DNA of 23,603 nucleotides from positions 1 to 23,603 of the forward strand of contig CAKZKB010000294.1 of assembly GCA_937121005.1 (NCBI GenBank). Reading direction: 5' to 3'. The DNA is from an uncultured cyanobacterium (GTDB lineage: Bacteria; Cyanobacteriota; Cyanobacteriia; Cyanobacteriales; Geitlerinemataceae). The position numbers and the translations under genes are program-made. The notes beneath the pieces were generated by a model. The model did no database searches and was not told the DNA's origin. It saw only the letters and a list, made by a program, of their open reading frames with translations. How positions within the stretch are numbered: the stretch's first letter is position 1; each line of letters begins with the position of its first letter. Below are positions 8,130-15,250 of the stretch, in pieces.

Positions 8130-8150
8130 CCTCCAATCGTTTCAATTATA
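8130..8150 (-). promoter_or_regulatory. Extended -10 promoter element and ribosome binding site of the antitoxin gene
   Basis: On the minus strand TATAAT (8145-8150) is preceded by TGT, giving a perfect -10 hexamer with an extended element, and GGAGG follows at 8130-8134. The -35 region at 8168-8173 (TAACAA) is weak and overlaps the stop codon of the degenerate antitoxin copy. This would let the antitoxin-toxin pair be transcribed independently of the upstream copy. Confidence 0.55.
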
Positions 8151-8170
8151 ACACAGAAGCTAAAATTTTG

Positions 8171-8453
8171 TTACCGTCCCTCTACAGCTTCGTCGTACAT
8201 CCGAATTTGTTCTGGCGTTAAATCGTTCAACGTTCCAGCAACTGATTCGACAATCAAAATGTTTTTAATACGGTTGGCTAGATCGTCGTCAGCAATGGCT
8301 TGGAGTTCATCGGGCGAAAAATCTCCAAACAGATCGAACATCAGTTGAGTTGCCTCAGTTTTGTCTAGGCGATCGCGAAAAGACTCGCGCTCCTTAAACA
8401 GATCTTCGACAATATCTCGTGATGCGGGTAGAATCGGCTGTCGTTAAAGTCAT
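8171..8453 (-). pseudogene. Frameshifted second copy of the antitoxin gene
   Basis: Read on the minus strand, this stretch starts with ATG at 8453 and the same first codons as the intact antitoxin (MTLTTADS). It then has one extra base within codons 9-13 relative to the intact copy, and the frame meets TAA within about 19 codons. After the shift the second frame is open to the end: DIVEDLFKER, then DRLDKTEATQLMFDLFGDFS, and the ending TLNDLTPEQIRMYDEAVEGR matches the intact gene almost residue for residue. The copy lies 329 bases upstream of the intact one, so a tandem duplication is the simplest origin. It keeps its own promoter and a GAAGGA ribosome binding site. Confidence 0.88.
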
Positions 8454-8478
8454 AGTGTCCTTCAAGTACAACTGATGT

Positions 8479-8575
8479 TTGCGAATGCTTCGCCCTCTCG
8501 ATAGTATATCAGATTGCCTGCCTCGTGTAAAATGGACGCGGAGCCTCCACAGTTCGTTGCGTTCCTCTGGGGCGC
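8479..8575. repeat. Composite intergenic repeat, copy 1
   Basis: The 229-bp gap before the PEP-CTERM gene holds GCGAATGCTTCGCCC (8481-8495) and, about 45 bases on, CCTCCACAGTTCGTTGCG (8544-8561). The same two blocks in the same order recur at 12143-12204, where the second reads CCTCCACAGTTCGCTGCG. No coding frame is evident in either copy, so this looks like a dispersed non-coding repeat. Confidence 0.6.
8503..8531 (-). promoter_or_regulatory. Sigma-70 type promoter upstream of the degenerate antitoxin copy
   Basis: On the minus strand TTTACA (8526-8531) and TATACT (8503-8508) are separated by exactly 17 bases, close to the consensus in both hexamers. It points at the frameshifted antitoxin copy and could also drive the intact antitoxin and toxin further on. 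Confidence 0.55.
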
Positions 8576-8682
8576 AACGAAGGAATGTGTAGATTTGTTA
8601 CAAAAACTCTAGCTTGCCGTAAAGTTTGACAGTTGCCCCAGAGAGATAGATAGAAGTGTAAAATTTCCTCTTGGGACTCACA

Positions 8683-9588
8683 ATGCTTAAACGACTCATT
8701 CCTCTCCCTATCCTCTTACTCAATTGCGTCTGGGCCTTGCCAGTCTACTCTCAGACTAACATCCTTTATCTGAACTCGACTCGCGGATCGGGAACAGGTA
8801 CTTACGGAAGTTATCGCAGTGCGATCGCTGATTCCCTCGATAACTATCAAGATGGCTCAATTTTCGATGTCGATTTTGTTCAAACCCACGTTCCTGGCAA
8901 TCTCGCGACCTTCCTCAACACCAAACCCATTGACTATTACGATCAAATCTGGTTCGATACGACCATACTCAACACTTCCTACGTTCTCAACAGCAATGAT
9001 TTCACCGCTTTGAATACTTGGGCAGCCAGCAGTCAGCCAGAATTCATTTTAGACAGTTCCTTCTTTGCCCGCAATCATACGAGTGGGGTTGCTAGTGATT
9101 CTGCTGCTGCTGTCACCATTAACCAAGCACTCGCTTTACAAGAAGCAGGAGGAGGTATTTTTATCGGCACAGACGATGGTTATTTTGTTAACACTGCCAA
9201 CCAAATCCTGTGGAACTTTGGGTTTGACAGTTTCTTTGCCGGAGTTGCCAACATTACCAGTAACGGATCTTTTGTGGGCGATCTCCTGCTAGAACCCGAG
9301 TCGGTGGGTGCAGACTTCTTCACCAATCACTTACAAGGACTCTCGACTTCTCATGTTCCCATTGGGACGCACGTTCTCAATGAAAATGGAGGAAACCGCA
9401 CCATTGAAATTTACGAAAATCTTTACTCTCTCAGCCCCGGACATATCTCGCATATCGGCGCGAGTTTCAATACTGGAGATTTTACCACCCCTATTGACGA
9501 TCCGACAACTGTTCCCGAACCAGGGTCAGTTTTAGGTCTGTTGTTCGTGGGAATTTTTGGTACGAGCCGGCTTCGCAAGCAACGGTAA
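8683..9588 (+). CDS. Secreted PEP-CTERM sorting-domain protein, function unknown
   Basis: The 301-residue protein has an N-terminal signal peptide (MLKRLIPLPILLLNCVWALP, then VYS) and a C-terminal PEP-CTERM tail: VPEPGSVLGL, a hydrophobic stretch and the basic end RLRKQR. It should be exported and processed by an exosortase. The middle contains alternating strands and helices such as TNILYLNS, YYDQIWFDTTI and GGGIFIGTDDGYF, reminiscent of a flavodoxin or ThuA-like glutamine amidotransferase fold; this is a guess from pattern only. The ATG at 8683 is preferred over an in-frame TTG 12 bases upstream because it begins the signal peptide directly. The gene is convergent with transketolase. Confidence 0.85.
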   Translation: MLKRLIPLPILLLNCVWALPVYSQTNILYLNSTRGSGTGTYGSYRSAIADSLDNYQDGSIFDVDFVQTHVPGNLATFLNTKPIDYYDQIWFDTTILNTSYVLNSNDFTALNTWAASSQPEFILDSSFFARNHTSGVASDSAAAVTINQALALQEAGGGIFIGTDDGYFVNTANQILWNFGFDSFFAGVANITSNGSFVGDLLLEPESVGADFFTNHLQGLSTSHVPIGTHVLNENGGNRTIEIYENLYSLSPGHISHIGASFNTGDFTTPIDDPTTVPEPGSVLGLLFVGIFGTSRLRKQR

Positions 9589-9597
9589 TTTAATAAG

Positions 9598-9630
9598 AGA
9601 AACCCGGTTTTTCCAAAAAACCGGGTTTCT
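9598..9630. terminator. Bidirectional terminator-like hairpin (AGAAACCCGG family)
   Basis: AGAAACCCGGTTTTT (9598-9612) and AAAAACCGGGTTTCT (9616-9630) are exact inverted repeats of 15 bases around a three-base loop CCA. It lies ten bases past the PEP-CTERM stop and just beyond the transketolase stop, so it serves both convergent genes. The arm sequence also occurs at 20014-20028 and 20065-20079, so it belongs to a repeat family. Confidence 0.8.
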
Positions 9631-9645
9631 GGGGGCAGATGGAAA

Positions 9646-11649
9646 TTAACCCAGTAGCGCTTTCGCTTTCGCCACTACGTTATCCACCGTAAAGCCCAAC
9701 TTCTCGAAAATCACTTCTGCCGGGGCCGACGCACCAAAGCGATCGACACAAATCGTATCGCCTTCGTCGCCGACATAACGACACCAACCCATGCTGACAC
9801 CGGCTTCCACTGCCAAGCGTTTTTTCACGCCTTTAGGAAGTACGGAATCGCGATAGTCTTGGCTTTGTTCGTCGAAAATTTCCCAGCAAGGCATAGAGAC
9901 GACGCGGACTTTTTTGCCTTCACCGCGCAGGCGATCGGCGGCTTCAGCACACAGGAACAGTTCGCTACCCGTCCCGATGAGAATCAGTTCCGGCGTACCG
10001 TCGCTGTCGGAGACCACGTAACCGCCTTTAGCCGTACCTTCGATCGAGGTTCCGGGCAAGTTGGGTAGGTTTTGCCGCGACAGGGCCATGACGCTGGGGC
10101 GATGGGTATTTTCGATCGCCACTTTATAGGATCCCGAAGTCTCGTTAGCATCGCCGGGGCGGAACACCAACAACTGGGGCATGGCCCGCAGGGAAGCCAC
10201 GTGCTCGACGGGTTGGTGGGTGGGGCCATCTTCGCCCAAACCGATGGAGTCGTGAGTCATCACCCAGATGCAGTTCAACTCCGACAGGGCCGAGAGGCGA
10301 ATTGCACCGCGCATATAATCGGTAAAGGTTAAGAAGGTGGCACCGTAGGGAATCAAACCGCCGTGACAGCCCATGCCGTTACAGATTGCACCCATACCAT
10401 GTTCGCGCACGCCGAACCAGAAGTTACGGTTTTCGTAAGCGCCTTTCTCGAAGTCACCGGACGAACTCAACAGGGTTTTGTTAGAACCAGAGAGGTCAGC
10501 CGAACCGCCGATCAATTCCGGGAGAACCTCGGCGATCGCGTTGAGAACTTTACCCGAAGAGGCGCGAGTAGCGGCAGCTTTGTCGTCGGGAGTGAAGGTA
10601 GGCAAGCATTTGTCCCAACCTTCGGGCAAGCGGCGGTGGATGCGACGATCGAGTTCGGCCGCTTCTTCGGGATATTTAGATTTGTAGGTTTCCCATTTTT
10701 GATTCCACTCTTTCTCCCATTCGGCACCGCGATCGACCGCTTTGCGGAAGCGGTTGAGGGCATCTTCAGGAACCACAAAGGGCTCGTGTTCCCAGCCTAA
10801 ATTCTTGCGGGTTCCGGCCACTTCGTCAGCACCGAGGGGCGAACCGTGTGCCTTGCTGCTGTCGGCTTTGTTGGGTGCGCCGTAACCGATCGTGGTGCGA
10901 ACCCGGATCAAAGAGGGGCGATCGGTAATGCTTTGGGCCTTTTCAATGGCTTTGGCAATGCCTTCTAAATCCGTGTTGCCATCTTCAATAAATTCAACGT
11001 GCCAACCGTAAGATTCGTAGCGTTGGGTTACGTCTTCGGTAAAGGTTTTGTTGGTGGCACTATCGAGACAAATCAAGTTATCGTCGTACAGGACGATTAA
11101 CTTGCCAAGTCCCCAGTGTCCGGCCAAAGATGAGGCTTCAGCGGAGATACCTTCCATGAAGTCACCATCGCTGGCGAGGACGTAGGTATAGTGATCGATA
11201 ATGTTGCAGTCAGGTTTGTTGAAGCGAGCGGCCAAATGGGCCTCGGCGCAAGCTAAACCGACGGCGTTGGAGATGCCTTGACCTAGGGGGCCGGTGGTGA
11301 CTTCCACGCCTTCGGTGAGGAAGTTTTCCGGGTGTCCGGGGGTCGCCGATCCCCACTGGCGGAAGTTTTTCAGTTCGTCGATGCTCATGCCATCGTACCC
11401 GGTGAGGTGCAACAGGGCGTAGTGGAGCATGGAACCGTGACCGCCTGAGAGGATGAAGCGATCGCGATCGAACCAAGCGGCGTTTTTGGGGTTGAACTTC
11501 AAGAAGCGATCCCAGAGGACGAAGGCCATGGGAGCGGCCCCCATGGGTAGCCCCGGATGGCCCGAGTTGGCTTTCTCAACAGCATCGATCGCTAAAAAGC
11601 GAATGGAATTGATGCAAAGTTCTTCGAGGGATTGGGTTGCAACGGCCAT
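9646..11649 (-). CDS. tkt: Transketolase
   Basis: The 667-residue protein is a full-length thiamine-diphosphate transketolase, moving two-carbon ketol units between sugar phosphates in the Calvin cycle and the pentose phosphate pathway. The N-terminal domain shows NSGHPGLPMG (His31), the substrate loop GGHGSMLHY (about 69-77) and the cofactor motif DGDFMEGISAE with the closing DDN about 25 residues later. The middle domain contains the catalytic glutamate in FGVREHGMGAI and the segment THDSIGLGEDGPTHQPVEH. Length and motifs are complete, with no odd features. In a cyanobacterium this enzyme is essential for carbon fixation. The gene stands alone on the minus strand between two intergenic repeats. 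Confidence 0.98.
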   Translation of the reverse strand: MAVATQSLEELCINSIRFLAIDAVEKANSGHPGLPMGAAPMAFVLWDRFLKFNPKNAAWFDRDRFILSGGHGSMLHYALLHLTGYDGMSIDELKNFRQWGSATPGHPENFLTEGVEVTTGPLGQGISNAVGLACAEAHLAARFNKPDCNIIDHYTYVLASDGDFMEGISAEASSLAGHWGLGKLIVLYDDNLICLDSATNKTFTEDVTQRYESYGWHVEFIEDGNTDLEGIAKAIEKAQSITDRPSLIRVRTTIGYGAPNKADSSKAHGSPLGADEVAGTRKNLGWEHEPFVVPEDALNRFRKAVDRGAEWEKEWNQKWETYKSKYPEEAAELDRRIHRRLPEGWDKCLPTFTPDDKAAATRASSGKVLNAIAEVLPELIGGSADLSGSNKTLLSSSGDFEKGAYENRNFWFGVREHGMGAICNGMGCHGGLIPYGATFLTFTDYMRGAIRLSALSELNCIWVMTHDSIGLGEDGPTHQPVEHVASLRAMPQLLVFRPGDANETSGSYKVAIENTHRPSVMALSRQNLPNLPGTSIEGTAKGGYVVSDSDGTPELILIGTGSELFLCAEAADRLRGEGKKVRVVSMPCWEIFDEQSQDYRDSVLPKGVKKRLAVEAGVSMGWCRYVGDEGDTICVDRFGASAPAEVIFEKLGFTVDNVVAKAKALLG

Positions 11650-11695
11650 AATTGTTTTTCTCTATTTTCGACTGGAAGTAAACGACGATCGCCCT

Positions 11696-11735
11696 CGGGC
11701 GAGACCCCGCCCGTACTCGGAGCGTGTCGGGGCGG
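11696..11735 (-). promoter_or_regulatory. Overlapping GC-rich hairpins upstream of transketolase
   Basis: CGGGCG (11696-11701) pairs with CGCCCG (11708-11713), while CCGCCC (11707-11712) can instead pair with the GGGGCGG at 11729-11735. The two stems share the same CCGCCC bases and exclude each other. They lie 47-86 bases upstream of the transketolase ATG on its coding strand. A regulatory leader is possible but not shown. Confidence 0.3.
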
Positions 11736-11844
11736 TTTTCTCCATCATCCCACCATGGGGATCGACAATCAAGGGGAGAGCGGCATATCGATGGCCGCAC
11801 TTCGAGGGAGAGTGGGACGCACGGCGCGACTCGACCCCTTCTAA

Positions 11845-11980
11845 GAATGTTACAGCTTTAGGGGGCAGAATAGAAATTGATGTAAGCTACATCAGCTTCT
11901 GAGTCATACGCAAACCAGCAGTCGCGCTTGGGAAGGCGATCGACAACCGAGGCAAATTCCAAATAGCGATCGATATCGAT
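11845..11980 (-). pseudogene. Degenerate copy of the DUF2283 gene
   Basis: Bases 11866-11980 match the intact DUF2283 gene (12630-12744) with only a few differences, giving IDIDRYLEFASVVDRLPKR and then WFAYDSEADVAYINFYS. The start codon is gone: the ribosome binding site region CTGGAGGAGACAA is followed directly by ATCGATATCG, so about 15 bases including the ATG are deleted. An extra T after the proline run gives a stop, and the last third of the domain is missing. This is the distal half of a decayed tandem copy of the GHL10-tail/DUF4258/DUF2283 segment. Confidence 0.85.
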
Positions 11981-12091
11981 TTGTCTCCTCCAGTGTAAGC
12001 AAAAAACGTTGTAGGCGAAGCCGAGAAACAAAACTTTTAATGTCAGCATTCAGGTTGATTCTTTTGGCTTTGCCAGGGAACATCATTGAGA

Positions 12092-12204
12092 GGGCGAAGC
12101 ATTTGCCTTCTAGTCGATCGAACTTTTTCTCCCTTTTTCGGTGCGAATGCTTCGCCCCTACGGCCTCGGGTATTCTGGAGGCGAAACCTCCACAGTTCGC
12201 TGCG
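12092..12204. repeat. Composite intergenic repeat, copy 2, with inverted GGGCGAAGCATT arms
   Basis: GGGCGAAGCATTTGCC (12092-12107) and GCGAATGCTTCGCCCC (12143-12158) are inverted relative to each other and can form a hairpin with a loop of about 35 bases. CCTCCACAGTTCGCTGCG follows at 12187-12204. The second and third blocks match the intergenic repeat near 8481-8561. It replaces the position where a second DUF4258-like gene would be expected in the duplicated segment. Nothing else recognisable lies between 11981 and 12236. Confidence 0.6.
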
Positions 12205-12236
12205 TCTGGTAAGTATACGCAATGAAGGGGAAATTG

Positions 12237-12539
12237 TCAAGATACCTCAACCACTACCCCTCGACTTTCATTCGCAAAGCGATCGACGCTGCACACTGCA
12301 TAGGTACCCGGAAACACACTCGTCTGCTTGACGCTAGCATCGCGAACGCGCAACAACTTCCAATTGTTGCCGTTTTTCTGATAAATTGTCCAGGCGCGAA
12401 TGTGTCCGGCGGCGGGTTTCCAGACAAGGGTATTGTTAACCACGCGCACGTCTTCCGGGGGTTGCGGCGGCGACGAAGGCGCGATCGATCCATGAATATC
12501 GTCAATTTCTGGGTCAGATCCACTAACGTTGGCTAGCAT
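12237..12539 (-). pseudogene. Duplicated C-terminal fragment of the SLH/GHL10 protein
   Basis: Bases 12241-12477 align without gaps to 13075-13311, the 3' end of the SLH/GHL10 gene, at a constant offset of 834. The frame encodes SPPQPPEDVRVVNNTLVWKP and continues to the same C-terminus, with about five residue changes from the parent, so it has stayed open. The fragment now forms a 100-residue frame whose ATG (12539) overlaps the last codons of the DUF2283 gene, so it could be translated by coupling. It has no catalytic domain, SLH domain or signal peptide. I regard it as a duplication remnant. Confidence 0.8.
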
Positions 12540-12759
12540 CCAAGATGGTTATCCCAATAATTTCCCCACCATCATAACGTACCACAATATCGTCTTCCGT
12601 CAACTCGCTATCTGTTGCTGCTTTGGGGGGAGAATAGAAATTGATGTAGGCTACATCAGCTTCTGAGTCATACGCAAACCAGAAATCGCGCTTGGGAAGG
12701 CGATCGACAACCGAGGTGAATTCCAAATAGCGATCGATATCGATAGTTGTTAAGGCCAT
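12523..12759 (-). CDS. DUF2283 family protein, putative antitoxin
   Basis: The 78-residue protein contains the DUF2283 signature: WFAYDSEADVAYINFYSPP, then ELTEDDIVVRYDGGEIIGI and the ending TILDASQR. These proteins are often encoded next to DUF4258-type small proteins, and the pair is generally thought to be toxin-antitoxin-like. Here the ATG overlaps the end of the upstream gene by ten bases, with GGAGG inside that gene's last codons, so the two are translationally coupled. The first 25 residues (IDIDRYLEFTSVVDRLP) precede the core domain. A truncated copy lies at 11845-11980. Confidence 0.82.
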   Translation of the reverse strand: MALTTIDIDRYLEFTSVVDRLPKRDFWFAYDSEADVAYINFYSPPKAATDSELTEDDIVVRYDGGEIIGITILDASQR

Positions 12760-13049
12760 AATTGTATCCTCCGATCTAAGTAACTTTTTCTGTTGGTAAA
12801 AAATGCAGTAGAAATGAAGCCATCTTCACTTTCTTCCCGATAGATAACAACTAACCATTTACGCGGTTTAGTTTCCCGAACGGCGATCGCAGCCCCCTCA
12901 TTTCCTGCTAGAATTCGTTCTGGGCTAGCAACAGTATCCAAAACTTCCAACTGCATAGCGGATAATTCTGGATGTTGGGAAAGAATATGTTGCCATCGTT
13001 CCTCCGTCAGTCGTATCGAAACACCATTTCGGGAAATAGTTACGAGCAT
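12750..13049 (-). CDS. Small DUF4258/BECR-like protein, putative RNase toxin
   Basis: The 99-residue protein reads as a compact alpha/beta domain: RLTEERWQHILSQHPEL, then SPERILAGNEGAAIAVRE and KWLVVIYREESEDGFISTAF. This arrangement, with a histidine in the first helix and a central sheet, matches the DUF4258 or PBECR-like groups of the barnase/RelE-type RNase fold. Which of these families is right cannot be decided by eye. It is overlapped at its 3' end by the DUF2283 gene, so the two form a toxin-first, antitoxin-second pair. It follows the SLH/GHL10 gene by 21 bases. Confidence 0.7.
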   Translation of the reverse strand: MLVTISRNGVSIRLTEERWQHILSQHPELSAMQLEVLDTVASPERILAGNEGAAIAVRETKPRKWLVVIYREESEDGFISTAFFTNRKSYLDRRIQLWP

Positions 13050-13070
13050 AACAAATGCTGGTCTTATCTT

Positions 13071-15068
13071 CTAGGATACCGCAACAACAACTCCCCGACT
13101 TTCATTGGCAAAGCGATCGACGCTGCACACTGCATAGGTTCCCGGAAACACACTCGTCTGCTTGACGCTAGCATCGCGAATCCGCAACAACTTCCAATTG
13201 TCGCCATTTTTCTGATAGATTGTCCAGGCGCGAATGTGTCCGGCGGCGGGTTTCCAGACAATGGTATTGTTAACGACGCGCACGTCTTCTGGGGGTTGGG
13301 GTGGCGACGAATTAACCCAGGGTTGGGTGGGGACGATCGCCGGATCTTTGTAAAGCGTATTCCGAAAATAATCCAGGATACCGAGGCGATTTTCCAGCAA
13401 CGGATCCATGTTATAATAAATGCCACCTTCAGCCCAGCGCCGGGTGAGGGCAACTTGGCGATCGAACTCTACCACCGTCCAGCCGGACTCGCCCAATTTT
13501 ACCAAATTCATGCCTGCATAAATGTGACGGTTTTGGGGATTGTTTTGCGTCCACCATTCTAGCAAAGCGGAGAAACTTTGCGCGTATTGGTCGATAGGCC
13601 AGTACAATTGTGGAGCCAGGTAATCGACCCATCCTTCGCGCTGCCATTTTAAGGGATCGGCAAACAGGGCATCGTACTGATCTAACCCCGTCACTTGCGG
13701 CGGTTGTCCGGGTCGATAAATTCCGAAGGGACTGATGCCAAAACTGACATGAGATTTGACGGATTTGATACCTTTATACAGGCGTTCCACCATGCGATTG
13801 ACGTTATCGCGCCGCCAGTCGTTGACGGGTAGCGTGCCACCTCGGTTGCGATAGTCGCGGTAAGTGTTATTATCGGGAAACGGAACCCCCGGCTGCGGAT
13901 AGGGATAGAAATAGTCGTCTAAATGAATGCCATCGACATCGTAGCGCCGCGTCACATCCATAATCACTTCGTAGGTGCGATTTTGGACGAGAGGAATGGA
14001 CGGATCCATCCACAAAGTATTGCCGTAGCGATAGACAACTTCGGGATGAACTGCGCCAATGTGCGGGCGCACGAGGGTGGCTTGAGAAGAGGAACGGGCG
14101 CGGTAGGGATTGAACCAAGCGTGCAATTGCAAGCCGCGTTTGTGGGCTTCGGTAACGGCAAATTCGAGCGGATCGTAGAAGGGATTTGGAGCTTGTCCTT
14201 GGCGACCGGTCAGCCAAAAACTCCAGGGTTCGAGTTGGGAGGCATAAAGGGCATCGCCGTCGGGTCGCACTTGGAGAACAATGGCGTTGAGTTTGGCTTC
14301 TGAAGCGCGATCGAGGAGGTCGATTAACTCGTCTTTTTGTTGTGCGGTAGATAGATCGCGTCGCGAGGGCCAGTTAATATTCCAAACGGAGGCGAACCAA
14401 ACCCCACGAAATTCGCGCGGGTGGCTGACAGAAACGGTAGGAACGACGGGAGTGGGGGGCTGTCCCTCTTGGGAACGGACAATGTAGGGGGACTCGATCG
14501 GGGTGGCGCGTCCCAGGTTGACCAATGCTTGGTAGAGAATGGCGGCGACTTCGGCCCGCGTGGCCCCGCGTTGGGGTTGCAGCAGGTCGGTTTCGGGATA
14601 GCTGACAACGAGGTTAGCGCTGGTGGCGACACCGATTTCGTCGATCGCCCAGTTGGGAATGCGATCGACATCGCGATAAAAATCTTTCGGCTCCACCGGA
14701 CGATCGCGCAGATCCAGTCCGTTCACCAATGCCACGATAACCTGCACCCGCAAAGCACTTTCGCTAGGGGCAAACCGACCGCCGGGATAACCCGCCAGGA
14801 AGCCCCGTTCGTAGGCCATACGGATGGCGGGGGCAGCCCAGTGGTCGGCCGGTACGTCGGTAAAGGTCATGGCCGGACGTTCGGTGGCGCGATCGAAGGC
14901 TTTACTCACCAATGCAGCGAGTTCGGCACGGGTGACGATCTGTTCGGGGCGGTAGGTTCCGTCGGGGAAGCCGCGCACGATGCCCAAACTCACCAAGCCT
15001 TCGATGAAGGGTTTCGCCCAGTGGCGATCGATGTCGGATAGCGCGATCGCGCTCGATGTAGAGACCAT
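13071..15068 (-). CDS. SLH-domain cell-surface protein with GHL10 glycoside-hydrolase-like domain
   Basis: From the chosen start the protein has 665 residues. Three S-layer homology repeats occupy about 10-58 (LSDIDRHWAKPFIEGLVSLG), 69-118 (FTDVPADHWAAPAIRMAYERG) and 130-184. A GHL10 domain (formerly DUF187) begins at REFRGVWFASVWNINWPS and runs to about 540, including DVDGIHLDDYFYPYP and YLAPQLYWP. A beta-rich tail of the fibronectin type III kind ends the protein. It should bind the cell wall and act on an unknown polysaccharide. The start MVSTSSAIALSDI is preferred to an ATG 138 bases upstream, whose extra codons look non-coding; no clear signal peptide is present with either. The 3' 237 bases are duplicated at 12241-12477. 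Confidence 0.9.
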   Translation of the reverse strand: MVSTSSAIALSDIDRHWAKPFIEGLVSLGIVRGFPDGTYRPEQIVTRAELAALVSKAFDRATERPAMTFTDVPADHWAAPAIRMAYERGFLAGYPGGRFAPSESALRVQVIVALVNGLDLRDRPVEPKDFYRDVDRIPNWAIDEIGVATSANLVVSYPETDLLQPQRGATRAEVAAILYQALVNLGRATPIESPYIVRSQEGQPPTPVVPTVSVSHPREFRGVWFASVWNINWPSRRDLSTAQQKDELIDLLDRASEAKLNAIVLQVRPDGDALYASQLEPWSFWLTGRQGQAPNPFYDPLEFAVTEAHKRGLQLHAWFNPYRARSSSQATLVRPHIGAVHPEVVYRYGNTLWMDPSIPLVQNRTYEVIMDVTRRYDVDGIHLDDYFYPYPQPGVPFPDNNTYRDYRNRGGTLPVNDWRRDNVNRMVERLYKGIKSVKSHVSFGISPFGIYRPGQPPQVTGLDQYDALFADPLKWQREGWVDYLAPQLYWPIDQYAQSFSALLEWWTQNNPQNRHIYAGMNLVKLGESGWTVVEFDRQVALTRRWAEGGIYYNMDPLLENRLGILDYFRNTLYKDPAIVPTQPWVNSSPPQPPEDVRVVNNTIVWKPAAGHIRAWTIYQKNGDNWKLLRIRDASVKQTSVFPGTYAVCSVDRFANESRGVVVAVS

Positions 15069-15250
15069 TTCCCGTGCCGCGATAAATACCGTTATATCGA
15101 TTTTACTGGCAGATGGGCGTTTCTCGACCGAGAATCTCCTGGATACGAGACCGACTGGGGCAAACAGTATGGCGATGTCTTGACAGTACGGTTGCGATCG
15201 CGCCATTTATGGGGTAAAACTGGGTGTTGTCATAAAACTTAACAGGCCCC

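Noticed and set aside
10363..10800. 145-codon open frame on the plus strand inside transketolase
   Set aside because: It is antisense to a strongly conserved gene and its residue composition is that of a shadow frame.
12972..13562. 196-codon plus-strand frame across the DUF4258-like gene and GHL10 3' end
   Set aside because: It spans two well-supported minus-strand genes in antisense and includes the duplicated tail in the wrong strand.
14421..15041. 206-codon plus-strand frame opposite the SLH/GHL10 gene
   Set aside because: It mirrors the SLH coding sequence on the other strand, with no recognisable domain or ribosome binding site.
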